A DNA stretch of 64,000 nucleotides. It comes from Rhodococcus sp. IEGM 1379 (GTDB taxonomy: Bacteria; Actinomycetota; Actinomycetes; Mycobacteriales; Mycobacteriaceae). Made by a program: the position numbers and the translations under genes. The notes under the pieces are model-generated. The model did no database searches. It worked only from the letters and a program-made list of their open reading frames with translations, and had not been told where the DNA came from. The stretch covers positions 1-64,000 of the forward strand of contig NZ_JASHKR010000012.1 in assembly GCF_030056815.1 (NCBI RefSeq). The letters run 5' to 3'. Of this stretch, positions 11,608 through 22,716 are shown one piece after another (within the stretch, counting starts at the first letter, position 1; each line of letters starts with the position of its first letter).

Positions 11608-11976
11608 TATTCGGTGCGTCAACCGAAGTCATTTACGTCGTTTATGGGACGTATATCTGTTCAGTCATTTATTGTTATTATGTCCATAAAATCTCATTAA
11701 TTGGCCATTTACGCAGTTGCCTGCTTCATCAATAAACGCCATTGCGCACAATTCGAACAACCATTCACCGAACGGTTGTCGACACAAATCAACGGTGAAC
11801 ATCCGCGCATTTTGCCCCAAAACTGCCGTCCGCCGAAAATCCTCCACCAGCGGCGTTCCCGCTTGCACAACGCCGGCACGAAGTCAGAGACGACCACGGT
11901 GCACACCGGGTCGGAACCACCCCGAACTTTGTCCGAATCGCTAGGGTGGAAAAGACCTACGTCGGAAGGCTTGAAC
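11608..11976. other. intergenic region, divergent promoters
   Basis: The stretch between the glycosidase and the DoxX gene is AT-rich around 11640-11720 and holds no convincing gene. It should contain both promoters. The only specific signal I see is the ribosome-binding site GGAAGG at 11964-11969 before the DoxX start. Confidence 0.5.
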
Positions 11977-12876
11977 ATGCTGGTACGCCGAATTGCTCGT
12001 CCGCTGCTCTCCACCATCTTCATCGTCGGTGGAATCGACGCGCTCCGAAATCCCGCTCAACGAGCGGTGAAGGCGACTCCGTTGATCGACAAATCCGTCG
12101 AAACTCTGCCCGGCGCAGTGACACAGAAACTGCCCGCCGACCCCGAGACCTTGGTCAAGCTCAACGCCGTCGTACAGATTGGCGGCGGAGTGTTGCTGGC
12201 AAGCGGGAAGGCGCCTCGTGTCGCGTCGTTGGCACTGGCCGGAAGCCTGATTCCGACGACTCTCGCCGGCCATGATTTCTGGAATGAGTCCGACCCGTCG
12301 ATCCGCGCAATGCAACGCACCAACTTCGTCAAGAACCTCAGTCTGCTCGGCGGATTGATGATCGCGTCCGTAGACACCGAAGGCAAGCCGTCGCTCGGTT
12401 GGCGCGGTCGACGCGCGGCGAAGAAGGCGCAAGCGACAATTTCAGCTGCTTTGCCCGTGATTGCAGCGCAGAGCGATCACACCGGCGACCGCCTCGAACA
12501 TGCCCTGGCACTCGCGTCGGAACGCGGCTCCGAACTGGCCGAATCTGCGAAAGTACATGGCGGCGACTGGCTCGACGCGGCAAAAGAGCGAGGACCCGAG
12601 CTTCTCGAGATCGCACAGAAGCGAGGACCCGAGCTTCTCGAGATCGCACAGAAGCGAGGATCCGAATTGGCGGAAACAGCGAAGGAACGGAGCTCCGTCA
12701 TCGCTGAGCTGGCAAGCAAGCGAAGTGCTGAGTTCGCCGAACTCGCGCTCGAGAAGAGCAACGAGTGGGCGGAGTCGGCCTCCGAGCAGTCCGAGGTTCT
12801 CGGTAGGCGTGCCCGCAAGCGTGCTGAAATTGCTCTTGCGAAGGCCCGCGAGAAGCGCGATGAATTGACGCACTGA
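11977..12876 (+). CDS. DoxX family membrane protein with amphipathic repeat tail
   Basis: The first half of this 299-aa protein is a DoxX-like membrane domain: RPLLSTIFIVGGIDALRNP at residues 7-25, then a helix with VVQIGGGVLLASGKAPRVAS and a last hydrophobic stretch LSLLGGLMIAS. The second half (from about residue 165) is a chain of 11-residue units of the form ERGxELLExAQK, two of them identical at DNA level. Such 11-mers form long amphipathic helices, as in apolipoprotein-like and LEA-like proteins, suggesting membrane-surface binding. ATG 11977 has GGAAGG 7 nt upstream; the longer frame from 11701 has no support. A strong hairpin follows. Confidence 0.8.
   Translation: MLVRRIARPLLSTIFIVGGIDALRNPAQRAVKATPLIDKSVETLPGAVTQKLPADPETLVKLNAVVQIGGGVLLASGKAPRVASLALAGSLIPTTLAGHDFWNESDPSIRAMQRTNFVKNLSLLGGLMIASVDTEGKPSLGWRGRRAAKKAQATISAALPVIAAQSDHTGDRLEHALALASERGSELAESAKVHGGDWLDAAKERGPELLEIAQKRGPELLEIAQKRGSELAETAKERSSVIAELASKRSAEFAELALEKSNEWAESASEQSEVLGRRARKRAEIALAKAREKRDELTH
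12588..12653 (+). repeat. tandem 33-bp coding repeat
   Basis: Two perfect adjacent copies of a 33-bp unit (12588-12620 and 12621-12653) and the start of a third encode the 11-residue units of the DoxX-protein tail. The unit is a multiple of three and in frame, so copy number can change without breaking the gene. Confidence 0.85.
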
Positions 12877-12891
12877 CACCGCTGCGCATGT

Positions 12892-12919
12892 GGTCAGGCC
12901 ACCTTCGGGTGGCCTGACC
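12892..12919 (+). terminator. hairpin terminator
   Basis: A perfect 12-bp stem GGTCAGGCCACC with TTCG tetraloop follows the DoxX gene by 16 bp. The T-run is weak (CTGCTTGTAT). Confidence 0.75.
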
Positions 12920-13010
12920 TGCTTGTATACGGCAATTCATCTGAGCGAACTAGACTGTCTTGGCACTTTTGCGGTGCGTGAAGTTCTATTCACCAAGCCT
13001 AGGAGATCCC

Positions 13011-15293
13011 TTGCCCGACGCGGACCCGTCACCGACCGAGCAACAGCTCGAGCAGCACTACGTGACGATGCTGTACTCCCGTCTCGACGATCTTCGGAAG
13101 CATGCCAAATCGCGCTTGAGCACCGTCTTGCTCGAGACCGGTGGAACACCCCAGGCTCGCAGTGAACGCGAATCTTTCAACGCGATGTATACCGAGGATC
13201 TGGCCAAGTACGACGCTGCCGAGAACGGACTGTGTTTCGGCAGAATCGATTTCGACGACGAACTCCGCTATGTCGGACGCCTGGGAATCCTGGACACCGA
13301 TAACGATTACGAAACCCTCCTTCTCGACTGGCGTGCACCGATGGCGCGCCCGTTCTACCTGGCGACTCCGGCAGCACCGGAGGGCGTGAAGCGGCGACGC
13401 CATATCCGGAGCCGGAGCCGCAAGGTCACCGGAGTCAACGACGAGTACCTGGACCTCGATGCAGCGCGAGCTGCCGGAGTGGTGAGTGAATCCGACGGTG
13501 TTGCCGGCGAGAGTGCACTCCTCGACGCGCTGAATGCAGCCCGCACCGGCCAGATGAACGACATCGTCGAGACGATCCAGACCGAGCAGGACACGATCAT
13601 CCGCTCGGAGCACAAAAGTGTGCTGGTTGTTCAGGGCGGCCCCGGAACGGGCAAGACTGCTGTCGCACTCCATCGCGCCGCATTCCTGCTCTACACCTAC
13701 CGCAAACAGTTGGCGAAGGCCGGCGTTCTCATCATCGGCCCCAACGCAACGTTCCTCGACTACATCAGCCAGGTGCTCCCCTCCCTCGGCGAGACTGGCG
13801 TCCTCCTCTCCACCATCGGCGATCTGTATCCGGGAGTTCGTGCAACCCGGGTCGATTCGCTGAAGGCCGGCGAGATCAAGGGGTCTCTCGACATCCTCGA
13901 AGTCCTCAAGAACGCCGTCCGTGATCGCCAGGAAGTACCGTCGAAGCCGATCATCCTTCGATTCGACACCTACGATCTGAAATTGGATCGACAGGTTGTC
14001 ACCAAGGCTCGGGGACGAGCACGCTCGTCCCGGCGCCCGCACAACTTGGCGAGACCAATCTTTGTGTCTGCAGTCATCGAGGCTCTGGCCCTCCAGATGG
14101 CAGCGATTATCGGCGGCAACCTTGTCGATGGCGGCTCGCTTCTGAGCCGAGACGACATCGCCGACATCCGCGACGAAATGCGCGAAGACCCCGACATCAT
14201 GGCCGCAATCAGCAAACTGTGGCCCGAGCTTTCACCGCAGCAGATTCTGGCCGAACTCTGGACGTCACCGACACGGTTGGCAAAAGCTGCACCCCACCTT
14301 GACGACGACCAGCGCGCCGAACTGTTGCAGAGCGTCGGCCCCGGATTCAGTGCTGCCGATGCACCACTTCTTGATGAACTGGCTGAAATTCTCGGCGTCG
14401 ACGACGCAGCGGAACGTGAACGTGCTGGGCGACAATGGCGTGCGCAGATCGCGGATGCACAGGGCGCACTCGATATTCTGACAGGTTCGGCCCCGCAGGA
14501 TCTCGAAGACGAACTGGACCCCGAGATCCTGATGGCCTATGACCTGATCGATGCCAGCCAGCTCGCACAGCGCCACGATCTCGGACAACACCAGACCACC
14601 GCGGAACGTGCTGCGGGAGATCGCACCTGGACGTACGGTCACGTCATCGTCGACGAGGCACAAGAATTGTCCGCGATGGCGTGGCGAATGTTGATGCGCC
14701 GCATACCGAACCGGTGGATGACGCTGGTCGGCGATACAGCTCAGACCGGTGATCCCGCCGGCACTTCGTCCTGGCAGACGATTCTCGAGCCGTACGTCGC
14801 GAAGCGCTGGAAGCTCACCCAGTTGACGGTGAACTACCGAACCCCGTCGGAAATCATGGATGTCGCGCACCGGGTTCTCGAGGAAATCGACCCGTCGCAA
14901 GCAGTACCGCGCTCGGTCAGAGACAGCGGTTTTGCACCCTGGGCACTGAAGACAACGGCTGAGAATCTCGAAGCGACGGTGCGCCACTGCATCGAGCACG
15001 AGTCACACGCCGGTCTCACTGCCGTGATCGCCGGCCACGACATGGTGAAAACCCTAGCCGGCCTGGCCAGCGACTCGGTCAGTGTCTTGTCCGTCAAGGA
15101 CGTCAAGGGTCTCGAATTCGACACCGTGTTCATCGTCGAACCGGCGAATATTCTCGATGAATCCCCACGCGGCATGAACGACCTGTACGTCGCGTTGACT
15201 CGCGCAACCCAGCGACTGGGCATCATCCATGTCGAATCGCTTCCGGCGGTGCTCGACGACGTCTCCGAGGCAGCGTTCGTGCCCGTAGCCTGA
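13011..15293 (+). CDS. helR: HelD/HelR-type RNA polymerase recycling ATPase
   Basis: A 760-aa UvrD/PcrA-related superfamily 1 helicase-like protein of the actinobacterial HelD/HelR class. Walker A GGPGTGKTA is near residue 209, Walker B IVDEAQELSAMAW in the second half, and the C-terminal motif VALTRATQRL near the end; the N-terminal 100 residues are the helical arm that enters the polymerase channel in this family. Proteins of the class strip stalled RNA polymerase off DNA, and HelR homologues protect polymerase from rifampicin. Start TTG 13011 is chosen for AGGAG at 13001-13005; the frame opens at 12960. The symbol is by family resemblance; HelD is the alternative. Confidence 0.85.
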   Translation: MPDADPSPTEQQLEQHYVTMLYSRLDDLRKHAKSRLSTVLLETGGTPQARSERESFNAMYTEDLAKYDAAENGLCFGRIDFDDELRYVGRLGILDTDNDYETLLLDWRAPMARPFYLATPAAPEGVKRRRHIRSRSRKVTGVNDEYLDLDAARAAGVVSESDGVAGESALLDALNAARTGQMNDIVETIQTEQDTIIRSEHKSVLVVQGGPGTGKTAVALHRAAFLLYTYRKQLAKAGVLIIGPNATFLDYISQVLPSLGETGVLLSTIGDLYPGVRATRVDSLKAGEIKGSLDILEVLKNAVRDRQEVPSKPIILRFDTYDLKLDRQVVTKARGRARSSRRPHNLARPIFVSAVIEALALQMAAIIGGNLVDGGSLLSRDDIADIRDEMREDPDIMAAISKLWPELSPQQILAELWTSPTRLAKAAPHLDDDQRAELLQSVGPGFSAADAPLLDELAEILGVDDAAERERAGRQWRAQIADAQGALDILTGSAPQDLEDELDPEILMAYDLIDASQLAQRHDLGQHQTTAERAAGDRTWTYGHVIVDEAQELSAMAWRMLMRRIPNRWMTLVGDTAQTGDPAGTSSWQTILEPYVAKRWKLTQLTVNYRTPSEIMDVAHRVLEEIDPSQAVPRSVRDSGFAPWALKTTAENLEATVRHCIEHESHAGLTAVIAGHDMVKTLAGLASDSVSVLSVKDVKGLEFDTVFIVEPANILDESPRGMNDLYVALTRATQRLGIIHVESLPAVLDDVSEAAFVPVA

Positions 15294-15315
15294 CGGCGGG
15301 GGAGTACGTTCGCTC

Positions 15316-15834
15316 ATGTCGCTTCTACTGAAGGAAATCCCACTCGTGGCAGCTCCGGTCTCGACCCGCACCCGTCAAGTGCTCGCACGGCCTCGCACAC
15401 GCGCCCTCGGCGGCGCCGTACTGATCGGCCTCTGCGGATCGATACTGGTCGGCTGTAGCGAAGCTCAGTCCTCGGTCACCGCGGCACCCGGCGACGGTGC
15501 GGTAGCCACCACTACACCAGCCACATCACCTCAAGCCGCCAGCATCCACCGACTCCGGGACGCCATACTCGCCGGTGGCGGCGAGTCACAGCTTCCCAAC
15601 GACACTCTTCAGGCACTCGGCGACGGAATCTGTCGACAGCTGCGTGCCGGTACCGACCGGGCGACGATCATTGCGAACGTGAGGCCCATGGCCCACAACG
15701 GAGCGACGGGCAATCCGTCACAACTTCAGGACACGGCCATCCCCACCGACAACTCAGCCGCACCCACAATCCCGCCTGACGCCGATCGACTGGCTGCGGT
15801 GATTGTTGATGCGGCTGAGGCCGACTACTGCTGA
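15316..15834 (+). CDS. DUF732-like lipoprotein
   Basis: A 172-aa putative lipoprotein: basic N-terminus, hydrophobic helix GGAVLIGLCGSILVGC with lipobox LVGC, then a Ser/Thr/Ala-rich spacer and a small C-terminal domain of the DUF732 type, with two conserved Cys (GDGICRQL and the terminal ADYC). It would be anchored on the outer face of the cytoplasmic membrane. GTG at 15346, with AAGGAA upstream, is an equally good start and gives a more normal signal peptide. Function unknown. Confidence 0.75.
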   Translation: MSLLLKEIPLVAAPVSTRTRQVLARPRTRALGGAVLIGLCGSILVGCSEAQSSVTAAPGDGAVATTTPATSPQAASIHRLRDAILAGGGESQLPNDTLQALGDGICRQLRAGTDRATIIANVRPMAHNGATGNPSQLQDTAIPTDNSAAPTIPPDADRLAAVIVDAAEADYC

Positions 15835-15854
15835 AGCCGACTACTCCTGAGCGA

Positions 15855-16307
15855 TCAGCGAACGGTGTGAACGATCAGAACGTCTGACGTTGCCTTGCGA
15901 GCAGCGTCAGACGGGACCGACCCGAGAAGACGACCGGTCAAAGTGTTCAGTCCGCGGTTTCCGATGACCAGAAGGTCACCCTCGACCTCGTCGAGCAGCG
16001 CCAGCAGCGATTCGACCGGGGCGCCGACCACTGCGCGTTCGACGATGTTCTGCGCTCCGGCGGCATGCGCGCGCTCGCGTGCGGTTCGAAGAATTTCGTA
16101 TGTAGGCGCCGATCCGGTGACCTGGTATGCCTCGTTGCCGAGTACGTCTGCTGCGGCACTGACGTCCTTCGGGTCGGACGGGTAGTACGCACACGCGATC
16201 ACGAGCTGTGCACCGGCGTCGCCTGCGATGCTCGCAGCTCGGTCCACCGCTTTCAGTGACGACTCGGAGCCATCGGTTCCTACGACAACGGTCCGGTAGG
16301 CACTCAT
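15855..16307 (-). CDS. universal stress protein
   Basis: A 150-aa single-domain UspA protein: VVVGTDGSESS at residues 7-17 and the ATP-binding motif GNRGLNTLTGRLLGSVPSDA near the C-terminus (G-x2-G-x9-G-S pattern), so it probably binds ATP. A strong GGAGGA lies just before the ATG at 16307. It stands alone with about 190 bp of AT-richer DNA upstream, where its promoter must lie; I see no recognisable regulator box there. Confidence 0.9.
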   Translation of the reverse strand: MSAYRTVVVGTDGSESSLKAVDRAASIAGDAGAQLVIACAYYPSDPKDVSAAADVLGNEAYQVTGSAPTYEILRTARERAHAAGAQNIVERAVVGAPVESLLALLDEVEGDLLVIGNRGLNTLTGRLLGSVPSDAARKATSDVLIVHTVR

Positions 16308-16496
16308 TCATTCCTCCATGTTTAAGGGATGGTCAGAACAGCTGATACCGGCTGACGCAGAATCTGCACCAACTCGACAACCGCTGCGCTGACATTAGCG
16401 GGGTTGTGGCGACGATTGTGTCAATTGCCGTACACACCACAAATCAACAGTGAATGTGATGTGAAGTAACATCAAGAATCTTTCAAAGATAGCAGG

Positions 16497-17372
16497 TCAG
16501 CGCATTTCTCCGAACCGCGGGCCGAACAAGGCCGTAGGAAATACTTCTTGTTCAACCAACGCAGCGCGCCACGGCGCAGCGATTTCGAGTAGCCGCTTCG
16601 CCCCCGACTCCCCCAAGGCATCCCACGGTGCATACGCCAGATCGTCTGTCAGATCCTCCACGATGTCACGCAGATCCTGACCGTCCTCGGTCAACTCGCC
16701 AGTCGCGCGGTCCAATAGTTCACGATCTTTCAAGCTTTCGACGGCCTCGTTCCATTGTTCCTGCGACCAACCCCGGCGCGTCTGCGCAAACTTCTTCTGG
16801 AAACCGATTCCGGTTGCAGTGTGCGTGATCAGAGCGTCCAAACCGTCCAGACCGGCAGTCTGCAGGGCCGCGATATGACCATCTCCGCGGTACTCACGCA
16901 GCAAGGTCAACGCATGCCAGAAAGCGACATGTGGGGCCGTGGGCCACTCGACCGATGCCCACCCGGCGTACAGCGGACGACCCTCGACGCCAGGGATGTT
17001 GTGTGCTGCGATCGACACCAACTCAGCGGCCTCCGCCATGTCGGATGACCCGGTCACGTCAGCACCCAACAGTCGCACGTACGCGGCATCGATCGCGCGG
17101 TAGCGCGCTGCAACGATGTCCGACGGCTTCGCCAGTTCCCACGCCCTCGGAATGACGCTGCCGATCAGTTCCGGATTGAAGTTGTAGAACGTCGACGTCA
17201 CAACGGTGGCGGGTGGAGTTCCCATGGGCGCCGAACGGCCGGCGAAGTAGATCATCCGGCCAGGCTCGAGACCGGCAGCAACCAATTCCTGCTCCGTCTC
17301 GGGAACGAAGTAGGCCAACGAATGAAGAAGCTCGAGAGTACGGCCGGTCTTACCTGCAGTCTGTGCGTCCAT
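16497..17372 (-). CDS. SCO6745 family protein
   Basis: This 291-aa protein fits the actinobacterial SCO6745 family: RTLELLHSLAYFVPET near the N-terminus, GMIYFAGR-like RMIYFAGRSAPMG, AARYRAIDAAYVRLLG in the middle, and FQKKFAQTRRGWSQEQW with a winged-helix-like second half. The family has no known biochemical role; the C-terminal part resembles DNA-binding wings. It lies 44 bp downstream of uvrB on the same strand and could be read through from it. Confidence 0.8.
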   Translation of the reverse strand: MDAQTAGKTGRTLELLHSLAYFVPETEQELVAAGLEPGRMIYFAGRSAPMGTPPATVVTSTFYNFNPELIGSVIPRAWELAKPSDIVAARYRAIDAAYVRLLGADVTGSSDMAEAAELVSIAAHNIPGVEGRPLYAGWASVEWPTAPHVAFWHALTLLREYRGDGHIAALQTAGLDGLDALITHTATGIGFQKKFAQTRRGWSQEQWNEAVESLKDRELLDRATGELTEDGQDLRDIVEDLTDDLAYAPWDALGESGAKRLLEIAAPWRAALVEQEVFPTALFGPRFGEMR

Positions 17373-17416
17373 ACGTAAACCGTAGCGGGAAGCTACGGTT
17401 CACCTCGTCAGGCGGT

Positions 17417-19579
<2,163 letters not shown>

Positions 19580-19653
19580 GAAACCAGGGTAAACGCACCC
19601 ACCGACAGCATGTGTAGTTGCAGGCGAGCAGTTCGACGGTAGGTTCTTGCGAT

Positions 19654-20172
19654 ATGAGCGAAGAGCGCCCCCACATCCACCCGCCGAAGGTCGAAACATT
19701 CGATCTGGTGGCGCGAACCAACATCGACCCCAAGGGCTTCGTTCGCCAGGTCGAGCAGTATCGCGAAGAACCGTGGGGCCTCTATATGGCTAGGCACGCG
19801 GACCACCCACAGTTCCACTATCTGGAGTCCTGGCTACTCCCCGACCTCGGGATCCGCGCGTCGATCTTCCATTTCAACCCCGGCCACAAACGCGACCAGG
19901 ATCACTACATCGACATCGGTGACTTCACCCGCGGCGAGCGGGCCTGGACATCCGAAGACCACTACCTCGATCTGATCGTGCAGACCGGGCGCAGTACGGA
20001 ACTACTCGACGTCGACGAACTCCTCGAAGCCCATGCCGCTGGAATCCTCGACCCCAAGACCTCCGAACGCGCCATGCTGACAGCGGCCAGCACCATCGAC
20101 GGAATCGCCGCGCACGATCACGATCTCGGCGCGTGGCTCACGTCGGTGGGCATGCCCATCACCTGGCGGTGA
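19654..20172 (+). CDS. DUF402 domain protein
   Basis: A 172-aa protein of the DUF402 family (FomD-like fold): [19 protein letters not shown], then [12 protein letters not shown] and DHYLDLIV, which supply the conserved acidic residues of the family's metal-dependent nucleoside-phosphate hydrolases. Activity of this member is unknown. It is divergent from uvrB and convergent with coaE; a DUF402 gene between uvrB and coaE is a conserved actinobacterial arrangement as I recall it. Confidence 0.85.
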   Translation: MSEERPHIHPPKVETFDLVARTNIDPKGFVRQVEQYREEPWGLYMARHADHPQFHYLESWLLPDLGIRASIFHFNPGHKRDQDHYIDIGDFTRGERAWTSEDHYLDLIVQTGRSTELLDVDELLEAHAAGILDPKTSERAMLTAASTIDGIAAHDHDLGAWLTSVGMPITWR

Positions 20173-20175
20173 GCC

Positions 20176-21390
20176 TTACGCTTTCCAACCCGACTTCCCA
20201 GCCCAGTCCCAGGCCCGATGAAACGCCGTGTCGAACCACGGTGTCTTGACCGCGAGATAGGCGTCCATCGCCTTGTCGTAATCGTCGATTCCGGCTGCCT
20301 GTGAGGCTGCGAGGACCTTCAACGACGAGTACTCGTCGCGAGCTGCACTGTCTGCCCGCAGCCAGTCCCGGAACAGGATGGCGAACTGTTGACCCGGCCA
20401 ACCCTCGACTCGAAGATGGATGTTCACCCGCCGACCCGGATCTGCGCCGCCGTGAATCCGCTTGGCCCACACAGCAGGATCCGTTTCGCCGCCGAGGTAA
20501 GCGGGCTTCGGGTCATCAGCGACGATGTGCTCGATGCGCGGGAATCCCCCGGCCGCAAGGTCCTCGGCAAGTTGGTCGGCAATTCCCAGGTGTTCGACCG
20601 TGATCTGGATGTCGATCACATCCTTGGCATCAAGTTTCGGAACGGCCGTGGAACCGATGTGATCGATACGCAGCGCGCGGTCTCCGCAGAGGAGCGCCAA
20701 CCGGTTGATCAGCCGACCGGCCTGAGCGGGCCACGACGGATCCGCCGGGCTCAATTCGGGGAGAGCTCGAACCACCGAGCCAGTGCGCAGGTTTTCCTCG
20801 AAGGGCGCGATTCGCGTTGCCCACAACTCACGGACAACGGCGTCGAGTGCCCCCGGATCCCCGCTGTTGTCGAGCCACACGTCCGCAACGATGCGACGCT
20901 GATCGTCGTTCGCCTGCGCCGCGATGCGAGCGCGGGCATCCGCCTCAGGCATCCCCCGTGAGCCGACCAACCGTCGCACCCGCTCTTCGGCATCGACGTA
21001 CACGATGATGACGAGATTGAATGCCGGGGCCATGCCCGCTTCAACCAACAGCGGAATATCTTGCACCAGTACGGAATCCGAAGGCGCGGCAGAAATCTGC
21101 TCGGCTGTCCGGTTTCCGATCAGCGGATGAAGGATGGAGTTGAGCGTGCCACGGGAAGTGTCGTCGGCAAACGCCAACGCCGCCAACGCCGGCCGATCGA
21201 GACTGCCGTCGTCGGCCAGGATTCCGTCACCGAATGCCTGCGCCAACGCTGCCAACCCCGGACTGCCGGGTTCTACGACTTCCCGGGCGATCAGGTCGGC
21301 ATCAACGATCACTGCTCCCAGTTCGGTGAGAATTTTCGACACAGTCGACTTGCCGGCTCCGATGCCTCCAGTGAGGCCAAGTCTCAACAC
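20176..21390 (-). CDS. coaE: dephospho-CoA kinase fused to GrpB (UPF0157) domain
   Basis: The N-terminal 200 residues are dephospho-CoA kinase, the last step of CoA synthesis: P-loop GGIGAGKS (8-15), VDADLIAREVV and QDIPLLVEAGM. The C-terminal half (about 215-404) is a GrpB/UPF0157 nucleotidyltransferase-like domain: IDHIGSTAVPKLDAKDVIDI, RVNIHLRV and FRDWLRA. The same fusion occurs in mycobacterial CoaE. The frame runs up to 21633, but GTG 21390 gives the family start (M-LRLGLTGG) and has GGTGAGAG upstream. Confidence 0.95.
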   Translation of the reverse strand: MLRLGLTGGIGAGKSTVSKILTELGAVIVDADLIAREVVEPGSPGLAALAQAFGDGILADDGSLDRPALAALAFADDTSRGTLNSILHPLIGNRTAEQISAAPSDSVLVQDIPLLVEAGMAPAFNLVIIVYVDAEERVRRLVGSRGMPEADARARIAAQANDDQRRIVADVWLDNSGDPGALDAVVRELWATRIAPFEENLRTGSVVRALPELSPADPSWPAQAGRLINRLALLCGDRALRIDHIGSTAVPKLDAKDVIDIQITVEHLGIADQLAEDLAAGGFPRIEHIVADDPKPAYLGGETDPAVWAKRIHGGADPGRRVNIHLRVEGWPGQQFAILFRDWLRADSAARDEYSSLKVLAASQAAGIDDYDKAMDAYLAVKTPWFDTAFHRAWDWAGKSGWKA

Positions 21391-21542
21391 AACCGACAGT
21401 CTCTCACCCGCAGTGACCATGTGCGAGAAGGAGTCCTGATATTGAACACGCCACACCCTCGAGACCCAAATACCACAATTATCGCAATCCGTGTGGTTAA
21501 GTTCTAGCGAACGCCCTGTACCTTCTCGAGAAAGTGGACGCC

Positions 21543-21764
21543 ATGCGAGCAGATCGCGACCATCTCGGTCAGCACCGCCTCGGAATGCCGAACGGCGTGC
21601 ACTGCATCGAATACCCCGAGGTCGCCTTCGCATTGGCGGAACATCGCCGGACGTGGTTCACCGTCCTCGTGAGCCAGGGTCGTCACAGCTTCGCGTCGAT
21701 GCGCAAGCGCACTGCAGAAGCTACTGCGACGTACTGGGTACCGGCTCCGGCAACTATCTCCTGA
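21543..21764 (+). CDS. small hypothetical protein (73 aa)
   Basis: A short frame with host-like codon use (third positions mostly G/C, codons such as GTC, CTC, GCC and TTC) and a strong intrinsic terminator 37 bp downstream on the same strand, which argues that a transcript ends here. It reads PNGVHCIEYPEVAFALAEH, then WFTVLVSQGRHSF. No family is recognised. GTG 21534 is an alternative start. The opposite strand also has an open frame across this region but no matching signals. Confidence 0.45.
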   Translation: MRADRDHLGQHRLGMPNGVHCIEYPEVAFALAEHRRTWFTVLVSQGRHSFASMRKRTAEATATYWVPAPATIS

Positions 21765-21800
21765 CCCCCAAAATCTCACAGCTCCACCCAGCTCCACCGG

Positions 21801-21839
21801 TAGGCCACCAGCCTGAACAGACTGGTAGCCTATTTTTTT
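21801..21839 (+). terminator. intrinsic terminator
   Basis: An 11-bp stem (21801-21811 with 21822-21832, one G-T pair) is followed by seven T at 21833-21839. This is the best plus-strand terminator in the area. Confidence 0.88.
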
Positions 21840-21954
21840 CTTGTCTTCACGTCGAGATCGAACTGGTTGATTTCACTTGCCTCCGCATACTGGCACCCAT
21901 GCGGTACGCACAGCATCCGGCGACGATCACCGATGCTGCGGCCAACTGAGCCAT

Positions 21955-22527
21955 TCACACCGCCGACGAGTCACCATCCGAAAAGAACAGCAACAGACCG
22001 CTACTGACAAACCAGTGGGCCATCGTGGCGGCGACCGCTCGACCGAAGATAGTTCTACCGGCACTCAACGTCCCGAAGATGACCGACATCGCTGTGGCTC
22101 CGACGCCGAACAAGAAACCAGTTCCGATCATCGCTCGGATCGCACCGGTCCGGGTTTCGATTAGCGGCTGGACAATACCCCGCCAACCGATTTCCTCCGC
22201 GGCCGCGCCGAGCGACGACGCAACCAAGACCACTGCGATCGAGTTCGGAAGTGTAGCCACGTCGAGTACAACCCAATGCTGCGACGTCAATCGGTCTACT
22301 GCCCAGATACCGACGAGCACGCCGACCGCCGCGCCGGCACCACTGACGATCGGCACCAAGAAGCCGCTGCGTGCCACTGGGAGCAGAACCAATCGACCCC
22401 TCCAAGAGGCCATTACGACCACTGCTCCGACCAGCGTCGAGAACTGGGTCAGCCGCAGAGTCTCCGGACCTAGACCGCAACGATCCTGCACCAGTGCGAG
22501 AAGCGGCGACATTGCCGCTGACACCAC
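21955..22527 (-). CDS. CPBP (CAAX protease-like) membrane protein, possibly degenerate
   Basis: A mostly hydrophobic protein with the CPBP glutamate motif AAEEIGWRG. The second motif, normally FxxxH, reads FLFGVGATAM with Ala where His is expected; a later His is in MAHWFVSSG. The GTG at 22527 is the first standard start, but the same frame stays open upstream to a TAG near 22637 and encodes hydrophobic, coding-like residues (RPPIWRPIATFL) with no ATG, GTG or TTG. So either the start is unusual or the gene has lost its true start. Proteins of the family cleave prenylated or membrane substrates or act in bacteriocin immunity; activity here is doubtful. Confidence 0.6.
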   Translation of the reverse strand: MVSAAMSPLLALVQDRCGLGPETLRLTQFSTLVGAVVVMASWRGRLVLLPVARSGFLVPIVSGAGAAVGVLVGIWAVDRLTSQHWVVLDVATLPNSIAVVLVASSLGAAAEEIGWRGIVQPLIETRTGAIRAMIGTGFLFGVGATAMSVIFGTLSAGRTIFGRAVAATMAHWFVSSGLLLFFSDGDSSAV

Positions 22528-22638
22528 GAGGAATGTCGCGATCGGTCGCCAGATCGGCGGTCGTGAGTTCGCATGAACGGGGAATGGATCAACTTGCAGA
22601 ACGATGTGCCCAGAGCACTGGAGTATTGGCTATGGCAA

Positions 22639-22680
22639 CAAAAAAGAACCCCGCTCCTGCAAATGCAGGAGCGGGGTTCT
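22639..22680 (-). terminator. rpsA intrinsic terminator
   Basis: A perfect 17-bp stem (22645-22661 with 22664-22680) is followed on the minus strand by a T-run (22645-22640). It lies 37 bp after the rpsA stop codon. Confidence 0.92.
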
Positions 22681-22716
22681 CTCAAGATCTCGCTTGATCA
22701 GATCAAGCGGTAATCC

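Noticed and set aside
12588-12653. Tandem 33-bp repeat as a CRISPR array
   Set aside because: The copies are adjacent without spacers and in frame inside the DoxX-protein gene; they encode an 11-residue repeat.
12920-13010. Rifampicin-associated element upstream of helR
   Set aside because: No 19-bp palindrome of the expected GC-rich type is present; only weak partial similarity near 12960.
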